A stretch of DNA of 64,000 nt, taken from the NCBI GenBank assembly GCA_030549335.1, contig CM060198.1:46279353-46343352 (forward strand). Direction: 5' to 3'. The notes under the pieces were generated by a model. That model had not been told where the DNA came from. It worked only from the letters and a program-made list of their open reading frames with translations, and made no database searches. The position numbers and the translations under genes are program-made. This DNA comes from Pontederia crassipes (Eukaryota; Streptophyta; Magnoliopsida; Commelinales; Pontederiaceae). Shown piece after piece: positions 56,099-64,000 of this stretch (the stretch's first letter is position 1; the number at the start of each line of letters is the position of its first letter).

Positions 56099-58118
56099 TG
56101 TAACAATCGACACCAAGAGACAAAATAAAAAAAAAATGATGAAGTAAGTCTCGGTCCGAACACATGATAAATAATAACCCAAAGTCCAATTGAATTAGGA
56201 TTCATGAGGTTTAATTGAGTCCAAAGATACCAAGGAGATAAGAAGAAAAGCTTATCTCTAAGAAAAGATAAAGACCAAATCTGGGTGGGAATAGAATTTA
56301 ATCATATCAAGTCTAACTAGGAGAGGAGACCTTTATAAAATAAAACAAAATTTCAACAATTCGTTGGTTCCTTAATACCTCACGAAATCCCCCTCCTGCA
56401 TGGCCGTCCCTGCGCATCATCTGAGAAGAAACAGCCCCTGTTGTCCCAACTGTAGGCAGAGATCGAGAGGGAGAACATGGAGAAGACAGGGGAAACAATC
56501 GATAGGATCCATCATATTGAAGTTAGGATTAAACGCGAACAGAGGTGGGTGAACTAAAATCACCTTGCATGACTCCCGATTAGATTTAATACATGCCCTA
56601 ATCGATTACGTAAAGAAAAGATGAGAAGAAGGCCTCAAGTTCTTGTTTGATTCGTTTGGTTCCTGATTTGTGATTGTTTGAATTAATTGCATAGATGTCT
56701 TGATTCTTTTTGTTCTATTGTTGTTTGATTGATTGCTAGGAGGTAGAAACTAGCTTAGGTTGATATTGTACTAGAGATTTTAAGGAATTTTTGTGTTTGG
56801 AAATCCATCAGAACGTCGATCGGTCGACCGGCCTACATTTTTTGCTAGAAACTGATCGACTGATTTATTGAATCCGCAATCGACTTGCACGAAACTATCG
56901 GTCGACCGACTGACCGGCCTCTCTGATCGACTGGTCGACCGATCTATTGGTCTTACCAGCTGACCGATCAATAGAACGGATCGACTGATCCGTCCGTCCT
57001 AGAGTTAGATATGTTAAACCCACCGATCATCCTCAGAATCGGTCGATCGATTTTTAGTGATCCCTTTTTATCACATTTATCAACAATTCTGAATCATGAT
57101 TTGAATCTTGTCTATTCTTAATTGATTTATTATAATAATGATTAAATTCGTGCTATATGATTTGTTCATGATCCATCCATAATTCAAGGTATGAATTCAC
57201 AAGATTATTAACTCTGCCACTGATTCTTCCCATTCCTATGTCATGATTGAACAACGAATAACAAGATTTCAAAGCTATTAATAAGCTCAGATAGAAGATG
57301 AATAATGGGTTACCAGTCCAAATCAAGCGTCTCAAGATAATTAAGGGTCACTCCCTTGATCATGGTTTGATCGCCCATTGATCTACACAAGGCTGTATCA
57401 TTTGCTCGACATACCCCAACAACTAAAGACAATTAAAGTCACCATGATTCCTAATTATAAACCAAAATTAAGAAGCATGATTAAGACAAATTAAGTTTTT
57501 GTCATGATTTCCCAAGCACGTCATGATTTCAAGTTTACTAAGTATTATTTGATTCTCATGATTTATAATATCTTCTTATTCATCTCTTATTATGATTTAT
57601 GATGTTGTCATGTTATCCTTTTCACTTTCAAGTTAAGTACATTTTTTACCTCTGATTATTCTATTCATATTATGTATTGTATATCATGTGGCTCTCCACT
57701 AAGCTATAAAGCTTACGGAAGGACCTCCTCCTCTGTGTCTGACTTTCACAGGACCAGATCAGTGATGAGGTCTGACTTTCACAGGACCAGATCAGTGATG
57801 AGGTGGAGTAGGTATATTGCGACAAGGCTTTGGCGAAAGAAAGCACATGAACTACAAGGCTTATTAGATTTTTTTCTTCGCATTTATAGATTCATGATGT
57901 AGAACCTTATTATATTCTTTAGAGATGATGTAGCCACTTTTTAGACTTCCGCAATTAAAGTTATCATTTTCCTTATTTTTCTATTTATTCTTTCTTCCGC
58001 TGATGTGTCTCGATTTTTTACTGAGATATGGTCAACATGATGGTAAAAGTCATAACATGTCGTAGCATCTTCAGGTTGGTCTTCGCCGTGTGACTGGGGT
58101 CGATTTGGGGGCGTTACA
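56099..58118 (+). repeat. 5' LTR of the right-hand gypsy element
   Basis: It runs TGTAACAATCGACACC to GGGCGTTACA, 2020 bp, and matches 62270-64000. It carries a 32-bp tandem duplication (ctgactttcacaggaccaga, 57738-57800) that the 3' LTR lacks. It also has about 150 bp (near 57270-57410) missing from the 3' LTR. Confidence 0.87.
56815..57055. promoter_or_regulatory. GGTCGACC palindrome cluster in the gypsy LTR
   Basis: Motifs cggtcgaccggc, cggtcgaccgac, tggtcgaccgat and partial forms are clustered here. The 3' LTR has the same cluster at 62985-63235. It resembles the cluster in the Sirevirus LTRs although the elements are unrelated. Confidence 0.6.
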
Positions 58119-58122
58119 TTTA

Positions 58123-58135
58123 TGGTATCAGAGCC
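58123..58135 (+). promoter_or_regulatory. Primer-binding site of the right-hand gypsy element
   Basis: tggtatcagagcc lies four bases after the LTR end; it is the initiator-Met tRNA type. Confidence 0.88.
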
Positions 58136-60975
58136 TAAAGTCAGGACTCTCTTGAATGTCCTAGTGTATAGAATAGTATGGTATTGATTCATGTGCTATC
58201 GCTAAGCAGTCGCCACACCCTCCACTGTAAAGTACAAGTAAGATCTTTCTTGCTTTGAGTTATTCTTTATTAATGTATTGATATATATTTCATATGAGTG
58301 GTTGATTCCTAATGAGGTTATTCTATATGGTAGGAATCAACCTAAATATTAGTGATTAGACAAAAAGGATCATAAAAGGTTACGAACAAATTGGAAAAGA
58401 ATAAGTAACAAGCATGTGAATAAGTATACCTACATGAAGAACGAGTCTTACAGATATTTAAAGAATAACAAATAAGAAACGATTTTGTTTCTTATAATTC
58501 ATCTTTCCATCTCTTTCATGATCATCATATTCACAGACTTCTTCTGCTGACTGCAGCAGTATGAAGAGAAAAATGAGTAGGCATATCAGGTGCAAAGAGA
58601 TGTAGATTTAAGAAAGAAGCGTGGAAATTATAAGAGTAATTAAAGGATTTGACTCACACAACACGTAGGTGTGAGATGATTTCAAATAGTAGAAGTGAAA
58701 TCAAGCTTGTCTACGTTATGATTAATGTGGTTCCATTGGTTTACCAATATAGGGGTTTAATAAATTATCTTATATGTTTATATTGATAAGTATGGACCCA
58801 TAATGCTCGTTGTACCTTAAACTTCATATGGCCCCTATATTATGTTGATAAAGGTCCTAAGCAAATCAAAACTAGTTATACGAAATTCTTAGTTGGACTA
58901 TCTTATGTGGAAAAATAAGAATCAAAATTATTAATTATGTTCAAATTATGTAATATCCGTATACGAGAGTTTTAAGAATTAGTGAGCTACTCAAGAATCA
59001 TGTATAAGGTATGGATGGACAAATATAGAAGCTTCAGAAGTCACATTGGCTTGAATAAATGTTAGAAGAAATTTTCAATAAGTAAATAACTGTCTAAGTT
59101 AATCAAACATTTTGATCTAGCATACTCATACACATACATACCCATAACATAGTATACTTATAAATATATAAAGATAAATAAATAAATAGATTTAATTAAC
59201 TTAGTTTAGTATATAGTAGACTTGAAATTCTATTCATATGAAGTATATTTTTATATAACCATTATTAAAGAATGAATTCTTTATCATCGCAGTGTAAATA
59301 TCTTTCCAAAATAGACTAATATGGTTGATAAAAGAACTATATAAGAACAAGCAATGCATGAAAGAGTTAAATGAATGTTAGAAAATTTGAAAAGATTTAA
59401 AAGTCTCTTAACTGAGATATGCTTAAGGAGGGCATGAGCCATCAACCATTAAGTATTAAGAGATCAAAACATCAAGTGAACAAATTTTAGAAAGTATGAG
59501 GGTTAAAGTAAAGTATGGGGAATTTTATAAGTCCCCTACAAAGTTACTGGAGAAGTTAGTTATGCACCTGACAAGGATGATTATAAAGTGAATAAAAAAA
59601 TTTTAATTGATTTATTGACTATGGATATATTTATTAGTTTTCATAAGAATGTCCAAATCGTATAGGATAATTAATCAGATAATCATGTTTGATGGTTCAA
59701 GAGGGAAAATAAAACATATATATGTTTAGATAATGGATTAAGCAAGTCATCAGATAATACATAGAATGTCCTCTAAGATGCAAGATATAAGATGATAAAT
59801 AGAATGTTCTCTAAGATGCCTCGACATTAATATGATGAAAAATGTTTAAAATTTTATCTTGGTCAAGGGGGTCACTCATGATTTGATCATAGGTTTTATA
59901 TGTGAATTGATTTTTCCTTTTTGACCTTAAAGTATCCCGACCCTCTCTCATGTGCTACAAGATATCATTAAGGCAAAGGACAGTGAAATAATATGCAAGA
60001 AGAAAGATAATTGTTTGTCTTCTATTTTGCTGATTGCTTTGTTTCTTGTCTGATTGTTTGAATTCATTCCATGCGTTTACTTGCATTCATGATGTTTTAC
60101 TAAGGATGTAGGTTAGATAGTGTGCATATATTGTTTTGTTCATTATGGATTAGATCATACTATAGCGACCCCTCAGCGTAGATATCATTCGATTTTAACA
60201 TTGATTCGGAGTGTTTTTCACTTCCATATGATTATTATACCGATTCATTTCCCATACACGGAGTTTAAAGATACTCCACTTAAGAAGGAAAAGAACTCGG
60301 TGTGGTAAGGTGTAACCACTAGCCTTTTATGAAATTATATGATATGGCATTGTAAGAAAAAGATAAATGAAGGTAATACAATGTAAAAACCAAGAGGTTA
60401 AAGATGATGGCAACTTACAAGGTCAGTATATTAAACAAAGTATTAATACAAGGTATCGCGGCGTAGAAAAGATGTCGAATGATTTATAACAATATATTGA
60501 CTGATTCAATTGTCTTATCTGACAATTAACCAGTTATGTGCTTTGAATAATCTTTTAAGACATCTAATCTAAGATGGAAGTCAAGATAACATATATATGA
60601 AATACTACCAACACACTATATCATCAGAATATCGACGTTGGACGATGTTAAATGGTGAATCCCATTGAATTCGAATGATTGATAGACATAGGGATCCTAG
60701 ACTCTCAGGAAGATAAGCTGTATTTTATCAGATCAATAGCTATCTTAATATGCAACTCACAAATGCAATGATCCACGGGGCATATAAAATTAAGAAATTG
60801 TGATGAAGTTTTACTTTAAAGTCTAATGTGAGACAATTAGGAAATATGAGGATTTTATGAGAATGGGTAAAAATGTTAAAATCTTAATTAATTGATAAAT
60901 ATAAAGGCTTAATATGACATTGGAGGGCGATCAATTAAGTGTACCTACACTACTGTTAGCATAGACTGAGGATAA

Positions 60976-61058
<83 letters not shown>
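60976..61058. repeat. (AAT)n microsatellite
   Basis: About 27 uninterrupted AAT units. The tyrosine run read on the minus strand here is an artefact of the repeat. Confidence 0.95.
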
Positions 61059-61060
<2 letters not shown>

Positions 61061-61234
61061 GAAATGATAGTAGGTGCATGTGATGTTGGAAATTTTAATT
61101 GAACGTAAAGAGTAGATGTAGTGCTTGCCCATTAAGTTCAAATTTACCAATATGATTGAAAAATAATGATAAGAATTTCCACTAACACTCCTTTTAAGGA
61201 GGTTGGCTCTAGTGATAATAATGTTATACACTTG

Positions 61235-61494
61235 GGTGGTGTTTGGTTCGAAAGTAGCTATTTATGGGATAAAAATACTTATTCTATCTTTTTGAAATTT
61301 GAGCTAAAGAATAAATGCTATTCCACCATTTTAGTGGAATAATTTATCTCTGTAAAATGCACTATTCACAAGGTTAAACTTTTTTTTAATGGCAAGTTTA
61401 CCCTTTACCTTTTTAATGGGATAATCACCTTGTTTGGAAGGATAAAATAGAATAAGACTCTATTCTACCTTTTATTCCTAAAACAAATAGGGCC
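61235..61494. mobile_element. Tourist-like MITE, 260 bp
   Basis: Ends are ggtggtgtttggttcg and aaacaaatagggcc, with the 3-bp duplication ttg on both sides (61232-61234, 61495-61497). Terminal sequence and flanks (ttg, then gagaat) parallel the MITE at 53117, so the two appear related. Confidence 0.65.
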
Positions 61495-61699
61495 TTGGAG
61501 AATAGTAGAATAAGAAATATATGTTAAATAAAGATGATCTGTTATGTTGGATCAAATTCCCTTGTAATAGTTGTTCTCATTCAAACACCGGCAAGACACC
61601 ATTTAGGAACTTTGTACAGGTGACACTTTCACTCACATACTCATTGGGTGAAGTAGGCGAGGAGAAGATCATGAGTAAGGAAGAAGTGGGGAAGCAGTG

Positions 61700-62227
61700 G
61701 AGTACGCTGATAAGATAGAATTGATTAAACATATAATAAAGACTGCTCAAGGAAGACAAAAGAGTTATGCCGATAAAGGCAGACGAGAGCAGATCTTCCA
61801 AGCTGGTGATCAAGCTCTGCTAAAGGTATTTCTTATGGAAGGAGTCATGAGATTCAGCAAGTAAGAAAAGCTCAGTCATCACTATGTAGGCCTTTGAGAT
61901 ACTCGAGCTAGTAGGCGAGACACCATGCAGACTGACTCTACCCCCTCTTATGGGAGAATGCATAATGTATCCATGTGTCCATGCTCAAGAAACACAAGCA
62001 TGATGTTGCAAATGTCCTAAGGATAGAGGAGCTAGATCTAGCTGCAGACCTGACTTTTGCTGAGTATCCAACACATATAGTGGAGCGCAAGGTGCAATGT
62101 CAGAAGAACAAAGATGTACCCATGGTCTGAGTAACTTGGCGTTTCCATCATGGCGATGATGCGACATGGGAGCTAGAGTCAGAAATGTACCAAGAATGTC
62201 CACATCTCTTCGGTAAGCCCTCTACTT
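61700..62227 (+). pseudogene. Gypsy integrase C-terminus with chromodomain
   Basis: It reads KTAQGRQKSYADKGRREQIF, DQALLKV and GVMRFSK, then VSM-type MLKKHKHDVANVL, YPTHIVERKVQCQKNKDVPM and WRFHHGDDATWELESEM, ending CPHLFG. The GDDATWELE-type tail marks a chromovirus. An in-frame TGA interrupts the chromodomain near 62127, and shifts occur near 61865 and 61950. Confidence 0.82.
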
Positions 62228-62250
62228 AGTGCAAAATTCGATGACGAAAT

Positions 62251-62269
62251 TTTTTTAAGGGGGTAAGAA
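62251..62269 (+). promoter_or_regulatory. Polypurine tract of the right-hand gypsy element
   Basis: ttttaagggggtaagaa directly precedes the LTR start. Confidence 0.8.
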
Positions 62270-64000
62270 TGTAACAACCAAAACCAAGAGATAAAATAAA
62301 AAAAAATGATGAAGTAAGTATCGATCGAACACATGATAAATAATAACCCAAAGTCCAATTGAATTAGGATTCACGAGGTTTAATTGAGTCCAAAGATACC
62401 AAGGAGATAAGAACAAAAGCTTATCTCTAAGAAAAGATAAAGACCAAATCCGGGTGGGGATAGAATTTAATCATATCAAGTCTAACTAGAAGAGGAGACC
62501 TTTATAAAATAAAATAGAATTTCAACAATTCATTGGTTCCTTAACACCTTACGAAATCCCCCTCCTGCGTGGCTGTCCTTGCGCATGATCTGAGAAGAAA
62601 CAACCCCTGTTGTCCCAATTACAGGCAGAGATCAAGAGGGAGAACATGGAGAAGATAGGTTAAACAATCGATAGGATCCATCAGATTGAAGTTAGGATTA
62701 ATCACAAACCGAGGTGGGTGAACTAAAATCACCTTGCATGACCCCTGATTAGATTTAATACATGCCCTAATCGATTATGTAAAGAAAAGATGAGAAGAAG
62801 GCCTCAAGTTCTTGTTTGATTCGTTTGGTTCCTGATTTGTGATTGTTTGAATTAATTGCGTAGATGTCTTGATTCTTTTTGTTCTATTGTTATTTGATTG
62901 ATTGCTAGGAGGTAGAAACTAGTTTAGGTTGAGATTGTACTTGAGATTTTAAGGAATTTTCGTGTTTGGAGATCCATCAGAACGCCGATCGGTTGATCGG
63001 CCTGCATGTTTTGCCAGAAATCGGTCGACCAATTTATTGAACCCGCAACTGACTTGCACGAAACTATCGGTCGACCGATCGACCTGCCTCTCTAACTGAC
63101 CGGTCGATCGATCTATCAGTCTTACCAGCCGACCGGTCGATCGTTCAATAGAACGGATCGACTGATCCGTCCGTCCTAGAGTTAGATATGTTAAACCCAC
63201 CGGTCAACCGATCCTTAGAACCGATCGACCAATTTTTAGTGATCCCTTTTTATCACGTTTATCAATAATTCTGAATCATGATTTGAATCTTGCCTATTCT
63301 TACTTGATTTATTATAATAATGACTAAATTCGTGCTATATGATTTGTTCATGATCCATCCATGATTCAAGGTATGAATTCACAAGATGATTAACTCTGTC
63401 ACTGATTCTTCCCATTCCTATGTTATGATTGAACAATGAATAACAAGAACGCTCGGCATACCCCAATAACTAAAGGCACCTAAAGTCATCCTGATTCCTA
63501 ATTATAAACCAAGATCAAGAAACATGATTAAGACAAGTCAAGTTTTCATCATGATTTCCCAAGCATGCCATGATTTCAAGTTTACTAAGCATCATTTAAT
63601 TCTCATGATATATGATATCTTCTTATTCATCTCTTATTATGATTTATGATGCTGTCTTGTTATTTTTTTCACGTTCAAGTTAAGTACATCTTTTACCTCT
63701 GATTATTCTATTCATGTTATTCATTCTATATTATGTGATTCCCTACTAAGCTGTAAAGCTTACGGAAGAATCTCCTCCCCTGTGTATAATTTTCACAGGA
63801 CCAGGTCAGTGATGAGGTGGAGTAGGTATGTTGCGACAAGGCTCTGGCGACAAGAAAGCACATGAACTACAAGGCTTATTAGATTTTTTCCTTCCGCATT
63901 TATAGATTCATGATGTATAACCTTATTATATTCTTTAGAGATGATGTAGTCACTTTTTAGATTTTCGCAATTAAAGTTATTATTTTCCTTATTTTTTTAT
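62270..64000 (+). repeat. 3' LTR of the right-hand gypsy element, cut by the window end
   Basis: It starts TGTAACAACCAAAACC and follows the 5' LTR closely. By comparison roughly 120-150 bp remain beyond the window. Confidence 0.87.

Larger units (their letters stand above)
58136..61695 (+). other. Noncoding internal region of the right-hand gypsy element
   Basis: No gag, protease or RT could be recognised over 3.5 kb. The stretch is AT-rich with many stops in all frames. It holds the (AAT)n tract and a MITE. Confidence 0.5.
56099..64000 (+). mobile_element. Gypsy chromovirus, coding-poor, running past the window
   Basis: It has a 5' LTR (56099-58118), a PBS, an internal region of 4.15 kb, a PPT and a 3' LTR from 62270 onward. 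Only an integrase C-terminus with chromodomain remains recognisable, so most of gag-pol is deleted or decayed. The right target duplication is outside the window. Confidence 0.82.

Noticed and set aside
60956-61231. Open frame with a long tyrosine run
   Set aside because: It is the (AAT)n microsatellite read on the minus strand.
1-64000. CRISPR arrays, bacterial operons, tRNA genes or complete rRNA genes
   Set aside because: No spaced identical short repeats, cloverleaf genes or prokaryotic gene clusters were seen; the repeats present are LTRs, satellites and microsatellites.

Overview
The window is about 64 kb of plant nuclear DNA, almost certainly from a flowering plant. It is AT-rich and consists almost wholly of nested transposable elements. 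The families recognised are all typical of angiosperms: Copia/Sirevirus-type, Copia, Ty3-gypsy chromovirus (Tekay/Del-like), Athila-like and Tat-like LTR retrotransposons, a hAT transposon with introns, Helitrons, and small Tourist-like MITEs. I see no intact host gene, no tRNA or complete rRNA gene, and nothing bacterial. The species cannot be named from the sequence.

Layout. 1-6410: old flank holding an antisense Sirevirus-like solo LTR (752-5981, TSD agaat), split by a near-intact hAT element (about 1431-5419) with a four-exon transposase gene. 6411-28137: a large Tekay-like gypsy element (TSD ctcgc) with LTRs of about 3 kb. Its 5' LTR is broken by a Sirevirus fragment carrying a Helitron (8391-12054), then by an LTR-gag-LTR-gag-LTR tandem Sirevirus element (12094-20031, TSD gttgt). 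Its decayed gag-pol lies at 20756-25111. 28143-31060: flank with an antisense, internally deleted Sirevirus copy (28920-31054, TSD ggatt). 31060-39660: a decayed Athila-like element. Its pol is on the minus strand, its gag is on the plus strand (apparently inverted), and an organelle-like patch of about 1.2 kb interrupts pol. 40430-44860: an AT-rich array of repeats of about 540 bp with a MITE-like insertion. 44931-46011: a GC-rich, frameshifted, kinase-less CRINKLY4-related receptor ectodomain. 46141-49306: Helitron ends and a solo LTR. 51230-52927: the 3' part of a Copia element (minus). 52928-56098: a Tat-like LTR containing a MITE, plus internal sequence. 56099-64000: a second gypsy chromovirus, coding-poor, running off the right edge.

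Order of events. Several insertions can be ordered because matching target-site duplications and uninterrupted paralogous copies lie in the same window. The Tekay element inserted first. The tandem Sirevirus then entered its 5' LTR; the 3' LTR preserves the empty site. The hAT entered the solo LTR; four other Sirevirus LTRs preserve that empty site.

None of the retroelements appears autonomous: catalytic residues are lost, stops are frequent, and the Sirevirus copies carry gag only. The hAT transposase gene is the most nearly functional reading frame here, interrupted by one apparent frameshift. A recurring theme is a palindromic GGTCGACC-type motif clustered in the upstream LTR region of unrelated Copia and gypsy families. 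All similarities were judged by eye; no alignment or database search was run.
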